Assembly (NCBI GenBank): GCA_964347035.1
Contig: CAYFXE010000025.1
Location: 1 to 44,070, forward strand
Length of the DNA: 44,070 nt
Direction of reading: 5' to 3'
Source of the DNA: CAYFXE01 sp964347035
GTDB taxonomy: Bacteria; Acidobacteriota; Aminicenantia; Aminicenantales; Aminicenantaceae
The notes under the pieces are model-generated. The model had not been told where the DNA came from and did not search any database. It saw nothing but the letters and a program-made list of their open reading frames with translations. The number at the start of each line of letters is the position of its first letter. The stretch's first letter is position 1. Positions 15,754 through 24,007 of this stretch are shown here, one piece after another. The position numbers were made by a program, and so were the translations under genes.

Positions 15754-17682
15754 CTATCGACCAAAAACTGAGATTTGATCCACAGCGACTGCCTCATTAT
15801 CGCAAGTTCCATGGCATTCAGGACAATTTTTTCCCGTGCCTCCTGGCATCCCCCTTATCTCCAGGTTCACCGTTTTTCCAGCCCAAGAAGATATATCCAC
15901 ATACTCTGTGATCCAATCCACTTCCTGGCCAATTTCATGTTTAAGGTTCCAATTTTTGACGAGTTGGCCGTTTATGTAAACACCGAGATATCCATCGCAA
16001 TACCCAGAAGCTTGCCCTCCTCCTGGGCATTTAGCCATGTCTATGGCTAGAGTCGATGCTTCGAGTGGAAGTGACAAGCTACGGGCCAGGATACTCATCG
16101 TCGGACCTCCCAGTCTAGCGTCTCGAGCTGGATAAGAACAGGAATTCAACAGGACCACTCCACCCTTACCCTTATATTCGGACTTCCATTCGGGTAAAAT
16201 TTGCTCCTCGAAAGTCGTGGAGAACACATTCCAATCAGCCAACTCGTCTTCGAACATAAACTCCTGGAGAGGTACTGAGGAGGGTGTCACGATATCCTTT
16301 TTCTCCTCCATCGGTGTTTCTGCCTCCTCTGTCGAGGCGATGAAAGAGACATATCGCTCTTCTCCCTCCGATAATTCCTGTTGGGAGGGAGGATTGAGCA
16401 TCATCAAGACGAAATTATCGCTGGTATCGACCTTGTAGCAGTTGGTATCCATACCGCTAACTGAAAAAATCCTCTGAGGAAGGAAGGCCGCTGCCGGCCG
16501 TGATACTTTGCCGTTTTTCTCCATCCGCACGGAAAACTTCACACGGTATTGATTCTGCTTGATCTCTTCGAAGGTCAGTTCCTGACTGTAGAGGGGGAGC
16601 TCAGCGGTCGAAACAATCCTTGCTTCGAGCGCAGGGTCACCGTACAGGACGAAAACGTCCCTGTCGTAGAGATGGCCCTCTTCCTTGATACCGGGAGTCT
16701 TATGTTCCAGATCGAACAGTAACGATTGGTTGTTTAAGTACACGCTCTCGGCAAAGGTAAAACGATCCTTCAATAGGAAAAAATAATCGCCCACTCCCCA
16801 GCCCATGTAACCGTACCAGCTTTCCCGCGTGTAGCCGGCGAACTGGCAGGCTCCGGCTCGAATCCAAGATAAGGCCATGCAGTTCTGAGGATTATTGATA
16901 TGCCCGATAAGGCAATTCCCCGGAGCGTAATAGACCATGGAATGGGGCGATTGAACATGATACTCTCTGCCTGAGGTATCATGAGCTTTTAACTGCCCGT
17001 TCTGGGTGAAAAATTTTCCGTCCCGGAAAGCCCAACCCATCTCCCAATCTCTTTCCGAGGCATGGCCGCTGGTCCACATGATATCCACCTGCCCAGAATT
17101 GATGGCGTTTGTAATCTGCTGCGTGGTATCGCTTGGACCTCTTACTTTTCTTATGTCACGTCCGGAGGATTTCTCGAATTTATGATTCTTTACGGCTTCG
17201 GAGTAGTAAGCGCCCGAATCAAGATACCTCAGCCAATTCACTTGGGTCTTCCCCAATCCCCGTCTGATGTCCATCCGGTTGACCGATGCCATTTTAAGGG
17301 CAAAACCAGGCATGTATCCGGTCACTATACCCCAAATCACATCTCCGTAGGGATCATCATCAAGCTGCCTTGTGATCTGGTTGATGCTGATGACGGCATC
17401 CCGAGTAGCATCTTGGGGAGTCAATACCAAGCACAAATAACGGGGCTTAATAATTTTAAGCTGAGGCAATATCTCTTCCAGATGATTATCAAACCGGGCG
17501 ATCGTGCCTTGGTGCTTGGCTTTGAGCTTTTCGACGACATTTCTCCAGCCTTTGTTTTCCAGAGTCGACCCTCTCACGGCAATCACATAGTTCGAAGCGA
17601 AACCATAAGTACTTATGAATAAAACCGCCAAGACCATAAACACACACTTCAGGCTCTTTACTGTGGTGAAACTATTCTTCAT
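15754..17682 (-). CDS. Exported gingipain-like (C25/caspase-fold) cysteine peptidase candidate
   Basis: A 642-residue secreted protein with a signal peptide (residues 1-29, FMVLAVLFISTYGFA). Residues 110-290 resemble the caspase-like fold of C25 peptidases: a strand with DVIWGIVTGYMPG, then IMWTSGHASERDW with candidate catalytic His207, and YYAPGNCLIGHI with candidate nucleophile Cys257. The spacing of about 50 residues between His and Cys suits gingipain relatives. FVLYGDPAL near residue 350 is also seen in C25-type proteins. The C-terminal part (about 460-642) is beta-rich and contains four clustered Cys (CPGGG, CDG, CPECHGTC), suggesting a binding domain. Substrates are unknown. It lies upstream of the mutase-like gene on the same strand, but a shared function is not evident. 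Confidence 0.65.
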   Translation of the reverse strand: MKNSFTTVKSLKCVFMVLAVLFISTYGFASNYVIAVRGSTLENKGWRNVVEKLKAKHQGTIARFDNHLEEILPQLKIIKPRYLCLVLTPQDATRDAVISINQITRQLDDDPYGDVIWGIVTGYMPGFALKMASVNRMDIRRGLGKTQVNWLRYLDSGAYYSEAVKNHKFEKSSGRDIRKVRGPSDTTQQITNAINSGQVDIMWTSGHASERDWEMGWAFRDGKFFTQNGQLKAHDTSGREYHVQSPHSMVYYAPGNCLIGHINNPQNCMALSWIRAGACQFAGYTRESWYGYMGWGVGDYFFLLKDRFTFAESVYLNNQSLLFDLEHKTPGIKEEGHLYDRDVFVLYGDPALEARIVSTAELPLYSQELTFEEIKQNQYRVKFSVRMEKNGKVSRPAAAFLPQRIFSVSGMDTNCYKVDTSDNFVLMMLNPPSQQELSEGEERYVSFIASTEEAETPMEEKKDIVTPSSVPLQEFMFEDELADWNVFSTTFEEQILPEWKSEYKGKGGVVLLNSCSYPARDARLGGPTMSILARSLSLPLEASTLAIDMAKCPGGGQASGYCDGYLGVYINGQLVKNWNLKHEIGQEVDWITEYVDISSWAGKTVNLEIRGMPGGTGKNCPECHGTCDNEAVAVDQISVFGR

Positions 17683-17727
17683 CTATTCCTCCTGTCCTTT
17701 CCATGTGTTAGTACATCAGGCTCAACT

Positions 17728-17843
17728 TGTCAACTTTCAATCAGTTGTCAGTCATCAGTTTTCAGTGATCAGGAGTGAAAAGAATCTTATCTCAAACTGA
17801 AATCTGGGAACTGACAACTGGGAATTGACAGCTGATTGACAAT
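17728..17843. repeat. Imperfect long inverted repeat built of CAGTTGTCAGT units
   Basis: CAGTTGTCAGT at 17742-17752 pairs exactly with ACTGACAACTG at 17810-17820. Outer TTGTCAA and AATCAG segments pair with the right flank. Its core GAAAAGAATC..ATCTCAA resembles the centre of the element at 40379-40450. It lies in the 203-base gap between two divergent genes. Confidence 0.6.
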
Positions 17844-17885
17844 CCACGATCTGTATGATAAAAGCCATCTCGAGAAGAGGGAAAT

Positions 17886-18419
17886 ATGGGATACTGCACA
17901 AAAAAATCAGGGAGGATCATCAAGATCTTCGTTTTCCTGGCCCTATTCATAAATCCCTATATAACTCCATACTATGAACTCCAAGATATTGAGTACTGGC
18001 TGCCTGAATCTCCGGTATGGGAAAAAATAGAAGCTTCCGATTATAAAAAGGGGCCCTTAAAACTGGCGTTAAAAGCAGGACTCATCGCCCGGCGTGGCGA
18101 CAGCCCGAATGAACTCCGGTTCCATATCTATCCTCTTTTCTTGTGGAGCACCTGGGGAAAACAGAAGCAGATACGTGAATGGGAAAAAGAGCTCAAAAAA
18201 GAGAGCCTGTTCTATCTTGGCGTCGAAGAATACGTCCGCCCCAGAGAAGACTTCATCAGAGAACTCACCCTCATCAGGAATTCCTTTCCCGAAAGATTCG
18301 GTGAGAGATTTGATTACCTCAAATTCAATTACACCTTCTTCATCGTCGAGGTTCTGGTTATATCCGTCGGGAGCCTAGTCTATCTCATATTTTGCGCTCT
18401 CGTCCAAAAGATCTCATAG
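17886..18419 (+). CDS. Hypothetical membrane protein with two terminal helices
   Basis: A 177-residue protein I do not recognise. One hydrophobic stretch lies near residues 11-28 (IKIFVFLALFINPYI) and another near 150-172 at the C-terminus (FFIVEVLVISVGSLVYLIFCAL). The segment between them (about 120 residues) is hydrophilic and rich in Glu, Lys and Trp. The likely topology is a periplasmic domain anchored at both ends. AGAGGG precedes the ATG at a good distance, so the gene is probably real. It is followed by a 360-base gap with a promoter and a mini-ORF. Confidence 0.65.
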   Translation: MGYCTKKSGRIIKIFVFLALFINPYITPYYELQDIEYWLPESPVWEKIEASDYKKGPLKLALKAGLIARRGDSPNELRFHIYPLFLWSTWGKQKQIREWEKELKKESLFYLGVEEYVRPREDFIRELTLIRNSFPERFGERFDYLKFNYTFFIVEVLVISVGSLVYLIFCALVQKIS

Positions 18420-18445
18420 TTAATTGAATCCAACCCCATTTCAGC

Positions 18446-18475
18446 TTGACATTAAAATTTCTCTCGTGATATATC
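18446..18475 (+). promoter_or_regulatory. Strong predicted promoter upstream of the mini-ORF
   Basis: A perfect -35 TTGACA (18446-18451), an 18-base spacer and TATATC (18470-18475) preceded by TGA, an extended -10 element, point to transcription starting near 18482. The leader then contains a GACTT/AAGTC hairpin (18495-18507). Confidence 0.5.
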
Positions 18476-18529
18476 CTTTAGGGAAAAGAAGGTGGACTTT
18501 CGAAGTCAAGCGGGAAAAACAATCACAGA

Positions 18530-18559
18530 GGAGAACATAATGCTTGAAAGCTGTTCTCC
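18530..18559 (+). promoter_or_regulatory. Hairpin covering the ribosome site of the mini-ORF
   Basis: GGAGAACA (18530-18537) pairs exactly with TGTTCTCC (18552-18559). The left arm contains most of the Shine-Dalgarno sequence of the 11-codon frame, and the right arm lies within that frame. Folding would hide the ribosome site, and translation would melt the hairpin. Confidence 0.45.
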
Positions 18560-18575
18560 CTCCTCTAACGCATAA
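18540..18575 (+). CDS. Possible 11-codon leader peptide
   Basis: An ATG with GAGGAG 6 bases upstream opens a frame for MLESCSPSSNA and a TAA stop. The ribosome site is as strong as any in the window, and a good promoter lies about 60 bases upstream. The next gene starts at 18780, so this could be a leader ORF controlling the large repeat protein. The remaining bases up to 18779 hold an AAGTGCT/AGCACTT inverted repeat (18588-18594 and 18643-18649) and AT-rich sequence. Coding is unproven because 11 codons occur easily by chance. Confidence 0.3.
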   Translation: MLESCSPSSNA

Positions 18576-18779
18576 TCTTCCAGAAAGAAGTGCTTTTAGA
18601 AATTAATTTTTTATTTATTTTTCAAAAGTGATTATCCGAAATAGCACTTAAATGAGAAGCCTGTCCAAAAATACTCGTCATTTTTTCCCAAGAATGAAGT
18701 TTCATAAAACGATTAAATTTATCTCCATAGGACTTATTCACATATATTTAATATAAATTTGAAAAAAAAGGAGTATAGA

Positions 18780-21700
18780 ATGAAGCGAAGCCATACCTTA
18801 CTCATTTTATTTTTACTCCTCAGTTTCCTTGCCACTCATTCAATCGCCGAAGAGAGAATTTATAAAGCGACACGGGCCGCAGATTCCAAGTGGGCCTTTG
18901 TGGGAGGGTCAGCCTGCTGCAACTGTGTTTGTGATTCCGAAGGCAAACTACCAACAGATTTTCCCACCACAGACGTCCATGCTGTGACCTTTTATCTTAT
19001 AGCAAGCCGTTCGAGCAGCGTCTTCGACAAGATCAAAGTGGGCCCGACCAAACTCAAGCTCATCCTGGGCAATTCTGAATCTATTGCTTTCACCTCAGTC
19101 AGGCCATCTGAAGTCATGGATCCTGTCAAACATCAGTGGTATGTCACATTCACTTTTGATAGCCCTGTTCATGTGGGTCCAGGGACAGATTGGAAGCTTT
19201 TAGACGGTGACGGCACCTGGAAAAGCGCAGCCATCGCCCATACCAGCGATAAGCCCTCGGATGGACTGCCCGGAAAATTCATAACGAAAAACTGCCAGTA
19301 TGCTCGGACAGAGAATCACTGGTACTCCGTCAAGTTCGATTTCGCCGCCGTCGAGCCTATCCCCTCAAAAGGATTAAAGATCGTCCAGAGAGCCAATTAT
19401 GATATTTCTGTCCAGCTGAACGGTAAAGAAATCTACGCTCCTCCTATGTTTGATGTCGGTATTGTTAAATCTTTTAAGAATATCGATGGCTATAACGTAG
19501 AGGTGCTTGTGGAAAACGCCGGAGGGAACATCTGCCAAACCTACTCCTGTCGGATCATCAGCTGGCGGCCGGATGGTGAATATAAGATATCGGACAAATT
19601 TGGAAACTGCCAGGGCCCAAAAATCAGCCAGGAGGGGAATAAAATCTTCCTCGCCTTCGAAAGCTATACGATGAGGCACTCCGGGAAAACTGCTCCGGCT
19701 CAAAACTGGGTCTACGAAAACGGAGTTTTGAAAAAGGCCCCCCTTCCAGGACTATATCCAAGGCCTGTGCTCCAGAGTCCACAGATGAATGCCGTTATGC
19801 CCCAGGAAAATAACCCGGATTGTCCTAGAGGTTATATCTGGAATTTCAGGTGGACTATCCCCAATCCCCAAAATGTCAAACTTTACCAAATCCGTGTCAC
19901 AAAACCATGGTTAACCAAACCTCTGTTTGAAACAACTGTAGAAGATTCAAAGTATGCCTACAGCAGCTGCACGCCCATAAATGATGAAGATCGTGAAAGA
20001 TGGAGGTGGCAGGTCCGGGCTTGTTACCAAGACGAAAAATGGAGTGAATGGAGTGATGGGTATGATTTCAACGTGGCAGAACCTACAACCATCAAGGGGA
20101 TAGTGAGAGATACCTCAGGGAATGCCTTGGCCGATGTCACCGTTACAGAGACCGTCTCGGGAAAAAGTGTTTTGAGTGGCCCGGACGGCTCCTTCAGGAT
20201 TGCCGACTTAACTCCAGATACCCAGGCGACTATTACTTTCAGTAAAGCTGGATATTTAAGTCAACGCCATGACCTCACCATAAAGCAGGGATCGAACTCA
20301 GCTTCAACGAAACTCTCTCCTGCTGCCGAATTGAGTTGTACTGTCACAGATCAAAGTGGTAATCCCGTTTGGCTGGCGACGGTCGCGGTCGCTAACACAC
20401 AGATATCCGCAGAGACAGCAGAGGATGGGACATGCACAATATCCGATCTGAAAACTGGCGTTCAAGCAGAAATAATTGTCAGCAACGTCGGCTTTCAAAC
20501 CAAAACCGAATCCATAACCCTCAATCCAGGTACGAATCAACTCTCTGTTGTCATAACGGCCCTTGCCTACATCAGAGGCTTCGTGACAGACGCCGCAAGA
20601 CAGCCTATTATTGGTGTGAATGCAGCAGTCGAGGGAACAGATAAATCTTCCTTAACCGGTGAGATGGGCTATTATAAAGTCCAATTCTTCGATCCTGGTA
20701 TGCAAGTCACGGTAACCTTTAACAAAGATGGTTTTTTGGATAAAAGCGAACAGATCACATTACAACCCGGAGAAAACCTTCTGTCGGTGAGCTTAGGTCT
20801 TCCAGCGTCTATTTCCGGAATTATCACGGATGAAAAAGGAGGCATCATAAGCGGCGCCACCGTATCAGTCGAAGGGACAGAGATATCCTCTTCAAGCCAA
20901 GCTGACGGCTATTATAATATTTCTGGTCTCACACCGGATACTCCACTTACGGTCACCTTCAGTAAAGAAGGATATCTCAAGAACAATCAGGATGTAACCT
21001 TACAAATTGGAGCTAACTCTCTTTCTGTCGTCTTAGGTTTTTCCGCATCTGTCTCCGGAACGGTCACCGATGGAACTGGAAATGCCTTAAGTAATGTCGC
21101 AGTGACTATCGATGGGACCGAGATTTCTACATCAACCGCCAATAATGGTTCCTATACGATCTCTGAGCTTAAACCAGATGATCAATTGACTGTGACCTTC
21201 AACAAAGATGGTTACCAGGATACGAGTGGACAGATCACATTACAGCCCGGAGAGAACACTCTATCTATAACCTTGTATCTTCTATCCTCAGTTTCTGGAA
21301 TGATCATAGATGAAGAAGGAGGCGTTATAGACGGTGTCACAGTATCGGTGAAGGGAACAGATATATCTTCTTCAAGTGGAGCTGATGGTAATTATGAAAT
21401 TTCTGACCTCACGCCGAATACTCAAGTAACTTTAATCTTCAGCAAAGACGGATATGTCGCCAAAAATCAGGATTTAACCTTACAACCAGGAGCTAACTCT
21501 CTTCCAGTTACGTTAGAGATACCAACGGCATATATTACCGGAACGGTCAAAGATATTGGCGGCTATATCGTAAACGCAGCCACAGTCACGATAGAAGGGA
21601 CGGATAAATCCGCTACAACCGGCGATGACGGCTCTTATACAATTTCTAGCCTTTCCCAAGGAACTCAAGTCAACGTCATCTTCAAGAAGGACGGATATTT

Positions 21701-22154
21701 AGATATGACCAAAGACCTCGCATTAAAAGAGGGAGAAAATTCCCTTTCTGTCAGCTTAATCCCTTCCCCAGAGACTGTCGATCTCCCGAGTTTGGAAAAG
21801 ACTGTGTATGGTAATGATCATCCTGAAATTGAGTTTTCGTTGTTTATAAATGACTACAAAATTGTTGGGCAGTGGAAGGATGAAACTCGTCAACAGCAAT
21901 GGCAACTGAAAATTTCCAACGCATATGTCTACCGTGACTACGAGAATCAAAAAGTCATTCTCCATCTTTGGGTACATACAGATAACCGCTTGGATAACGT
22001 AGGATTTTATAGGAGGAGCACTAATCTATGGACTGGGAAGAAAAGTCTTTGGAAGCTTCTAAGCCAGAAGAATATGCCGTCACGCTATGCCTTCTTTAGG
22101 TTTATCTGGTTTCCGGATGATACAGGTTTCCAACCCACTTACACAAAAAAATAG
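18780..22154 (+). CDS. Large exported protein with seven 80-residue carboxypeptidase-regulatory-like repeats
   Basis: A 1124-residue secreted protein. AAGGAG lies 7 bases before ATG 18780; the upstream TTG at 18759 is not needed. Residues 1-23 are a signal peptide. Residues 24-340 form an unrecognised domain, with a CCNCVC cluster near residue 44. Residues 345-435 look like a fibronectin-type beta domain (WNFRWTIPNPQNVKLYQIRV). Residues 437-997 are seven tandem beta-sandwich units of the CarboxypepD_reg-like class, each 80 residues, with consensus SVSGTVTD..GN.L..VTV..., a DGSY.IS motif and TFSKDGY. Residues 998-1124 are a separate C-terminal domain. No LPXTG, PEP-CTERM or Por tail is seen. 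Probably a surface or secreted binding/adhesion protein. It heads a block with the lipoprotein genes. Confidence 0.88.
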   Translation: MKRSHTLLILFLLLSFLATHSIAEERIYKATRAADSKWAFVGGSACCNCVCDSEGKLPTDFPTTDVHAVTFYLIASRSSSVFDKIKVGPTKLKLILGNSESIAFTSVRPSEVMDPVKHQWYVTFTFDSPVHVGPGTDWKLLDGDGTWKSAAIAHTSDKPSDGLPGKFITKNCQYARTENHWYSVKFDFAAVEPIPSKGLKIVQRANYDISVQLNGKEIYAPPMFDVGIVKSFKNIDGYNVEVLVENAGGNICQTYSCRIISWRPDGEYKISDKFGNCQGPKISQEGNKIFLAFESYTMRHSGKTAPAQNWVYENGVLKKAPLPGLYPRPVLQSPQMNAVMPQENNPDCPRGYIWNFRWTIPNPQNVKLYQIRVTKPWLTKPLFETTVEDSKYAYSSCTPINDEDRERWRWQVRACYQDEKWSEWSDGYDFNVAEPTTIKGIVRDTSGNALADVTVTETVSGKSVLSGPDGSFRIADLTPDTQATITFSKAGYLSQRHDLTIKQGSNSASTKLSPAAELSCTVTDQSGNPVWLATVAVANTQISAETAEDGTCTISDLKTGVQAEIIVSNVGFQTKTESITLNPGTNQLSVVITALAYIRGFVTDAARQPIIGVNAAVEGTDKSSLTGEMGYYKVQFFDPGMQVTVTFNKDGFLDKSEQITLQPGENLLSVSLGLPASISGIITDEKGGIISGATVSVEGTEISSSSQADGYYNISGLTPDTPLTVTFSKEGYLKNNQDVTLQIGANSLSVVLGFSASVSGTVTDGTGNALSNVAVTIDGTEISTSTANNGSYTISELKPDDQLTVTFNKDGYQDTSGQITLQPGENTLSITLYLLSSVSGMIIDEEGGVIDGVTVSVKGTDISSSSGADGNYEISDLTPNTQVTLIFSKDGYVAKNQDLTLQPGANSLPVTLEIPTAYITGTVKDIGGYIVNAATVTIEGTDKSATTGDDGSYTISSLSQGTQVNVIFKKDGYLDMTKDLALKEGENSLSVSLIPSPETVDLPSLEKTVYGNDHPEIEFSLFINDYKIVGQWKDETRQQQWQLKISNAYVYRDYENQKVILHLWVHTDNRLDNVGFYRRSTNLWTGKKSLWKLLSQKNMPSRYAFFRFIWFPDDTGFQPTYTKK
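20088..21770 (+). repeat. Seven tandem 240-bp coding repeats
   Basis: Units begin at 20088, 20328, 20568, 20808, 21048, 21288 and 21528; the last is one codon longer. Units 3-4 resemble 5-6 more than their neighbours, as in FNKDG.Q..QITLQPGEN for 3 and 5, and GTxISSSS.ADG for 4 and 6. This points to duplication of a 480-bp pair. Confidence 0.85.
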
Positions 22155-22196
22155 TAAGAGTTTACATTTAGTAATATTCATTAATAAGGAGGGAAA

Positions 22197-22607
22197 ATGA
22201 TCAAAAAAAATAATCTGTTCATTGTTTTATTCATGATTTTAGGCTTGATTTTCATCTCCTGCGTAGAAGGGGAACAGTCTGTCGACCACTATCCCAAGGC
22301 TATCATCGACGCTATGATCGAAAATGACACTGAAGCGATCAATGAACTGTGCACAGGAGAAGCACTGAAGGACTGTCTGAGAGGCGCCGAAGATGCTCAA
22401 AAATACACGATTAAAATAACCGACCTTCAAGTTTTAGAAGTTGTGGATACGGCTGTTGACAGCAAGGAGATCACGTTCCAATTCAGCTACACAGAGGAAA
22501 AAAAGGACGAGGAAGGCTCCTTCCAGGAAAAAGAACAGAAGATGTTCATGCACTTAAAGAAAGTCGACAACAAATGGAAGATTGAAAAGCTCGATGACAC
22601 GAAGTAG
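22197..22607 (+). CDS. Small exported lipoprotein-like protein (DUF4878-like)
   Basis: A 136-residue protein with an N-terminal hydrophobic segment ending in FISC, an imperfect lipobox, so lipidation at the Cys is likely but not certain. The rest has the alpha+beta layout of DUF4878/NTF2-like lipoproteins: AIIDAMIENDTEAINELC at the start and MHLKKVDNKWKIEKL at the end. The final segment is nearly the same as HLKKVDNRWLIEKI in the protein at 23556-23987, so the two are paralogues. AAGGAGGG lies just before the ATG. It lies 42 bases after the repeat-protein gene and probably shares its transcript. Function unknown. Confidence 0.75.
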   Translation: MIKKNNLFIVLFMILGLIFISCVEGEQSVDHYPKAIIDAMIENDTEAINELCTGEALKDCLRGAEDAQKYTIKITDLQVLEVVDTAVDSKEITFQFSYTEEKKDEEGSFQEKEQKMFMHLKKVDNKWKIEKLDDTK

Positions 22608-22681
22608 AAAGAGATTTCTCGATCAAGTTCGGTGTAAGGGCGTAAAGAAATAGATAAGCTCATACCCAGCGGACTCTAAGT

Positions 22682-23503
22682 ATGGAAAGCCAAACGTTGC
22701 CGCCTCCGAGTTTGCAGACTGGCTGGCAGATATTTGTCTCAAGGTCACTATCCTTGATTGCGGCCTTTATCATGGCCGTTGTCCTCTGTGTCATCAGCTT
22801 CTTTCTCCTCACTTTTCCTGTGATTACCGGGTATTACTTTGCCGTCCGCCACAGTCGAAGAGAAGAATATTTCATCGATGTGGTCAACATATTCCGGACG
22901 ACATCACTTCTCTTTAAAGGAATCGGGAGGTATTTCTTCCAGAGTTACGTATTCGGCATCATCGGGCTCCTCCCCGTGGCTGCCCTCTTCTTCACTCCAG
23001 TCCTGCCGGCCATCATCTCTCCTGAAAAGGGGCTCACCTTAAGCCTTATCCTCCAAATCTTGTGGATACCGACCTTTTTTCTCGCCGGTAATGTCATTTT
23101 CTACGGCTACCCGCATCTTATCGCGACCAACAGCGGGATCGCTTCTTTCCGTTATGCCCTCTCCATGGGAAAAGCCAAACCCCTGGGAGCCATCGGAAGA
23201 GGCTTCCTCCTCCTCTACCCGATACCGGCTGCATTATTCCATTTTCTTATGGTCATCTCTTACCCCATTCTGGTCGGCTGGGCCGTGGCCTCGACCGATG
23301 ACGAAAGCTTTAAAGTCAAAAAAGAGGTGGTGGCCCCGGGAGAAATAACTCTGAAAAAACTCCTCCTCGCCCTTCTCTTGGCAGCGGTGATGGTCGGGAT
23401 TCTGTACCTATTCGCCGGGCTTTGGGGAGGCATCGGGTTCTTTATCGGATTGGGACTCTGTTTTACTCTCGCTCTCCTGTTTGCCAAAAAAATAACTCGA
23501 TAA
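22682..23503 (+). CDS. Hypothetical polytopic membrane protein
   Basis: A 273-residue inner-membrane protein with about six hydrophobic helices, near residues 25-50, 85-105, 118-140, 160-190 and two close to the C-terminus (233-268). The loop YYFAVRHSRREEYFIDVVNIFRT and the block ASFRYALSMGKAKPLGAIGRGF resemble DUF4013/DUF975-type membrane proteins, but I cannot assign it. It sits between the two paralogous lipoprotein genes on the same strand, suggesting the three work together at the envelope. The start codon has only a weak GGA 9 bases upstream. Confidence 0.7.
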   Translation: MESQTLPPPSLQTGWQIFVSRSLSLIAAFIMAVVLCVISFFLLTFPVITGYYFAVRHSRREEYFIDVVNIFRTTSLLFKGIGRYFFQSYVFGIIGLLPVAALFFTPVLPAIISPEKGLTLSLILQILWIPTFFLAGNVIFYGYPHLIATNSGIASFRYALSMGKAKPLGAIGRGFLLLYPIPAALFHFLMVISYPILVGWAVASTDDESFKVKKEVVAPGEITLKKLLLALLLAAVMVGILYLFAGLWGGIGFFIGLGLCFTLALLFAKKITR

Positions 23504-23555
23504 GTTATAGAACCATATCGTTTTTTATGATAAATAAACCATAAGGGAGGCTATC

Positions 23556-23987
23556 ATGTCCAAGATAATCTTTGTGGGATCCACAGTGTTCATCGCCTTC
23601 GGTCTCGTCTTCATAGCCTGCGGTGGCGGCGGTGGAGGCTCTCCGGAAGGTATTCCCAGGGCCTTCTACGCAGCCATGGCCAAGGGCGATGTCGAAGCGA
23701 TGAAGAACATGACCACAGGAGGCTTCACCGCAGAGGCCGTTAAAAGTGCCGAGCAGATGAAGGAGATGAAGGTTTCGATTTCCGATTGGACAGTGAAGGA
23801 AGCCAAAGACATAAGCGAAGACAAAAAAACCGTGCGCGTGGTGTATGTGAGCAAAGTCGAGCATAAGAGCGGCAGAGGATTCCCGCGCAAGATGAGACAA
23901 GACCAGATCTTCCACCTGAAGAAAGTCGACAACAGGTGGCTGATCGAAAAGATCGCAGTCGGCAGTCCCCCGGTGTCCGTGGATTAA
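23556..23987 (+). CDS. Small lipoprotein (DUF4878-like), paralogue of 22197-22607
   Basis: A 143-residue protein with a signal segment (VFIAFGLVFIAC) whose Cys is followed by GGGGGG, as expected for a flexible tether after a lipidated cysteine. The mature part starts GIPRAFYAAMAKGDVEAMKNM and ends FHLKKVDNRWLIEKIAVG, the same design as the protein at 22197. TAAGGGAGG precedes the ATG at a good spacing. A decayed copy of its 3' end lies at 25767-25879. NTF2-like lipoproteins of this kind are common in Bacteroidetes and Acidobacteria-like genomes; function unknown. Confidence 0.75.
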   Translation: MSKIIFVGSTVFIAFGLVFIACGGGGGGSPEGIPRAFYAAMAKGDVEAMKNMTTGGFTAEAVKSAEQMKEMKVSISDWTVKEAKDISEDKKTVRVVYVSKVEHKSGRGFPRKMRQDQIFHLKKVDNRWLIEKIAVGSPPVSVD

Positions 23988-24007
23988 AACGCGAATTCAA
24001 AATCATA

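Noticed and set aside
17062..17622. Open frame of 186 codons on the plus strand
   Set aside because: It lies opposite the gingipain-like gene, which has a signal peptide and motif structure. The plus-strand protein has no recognisable feature.
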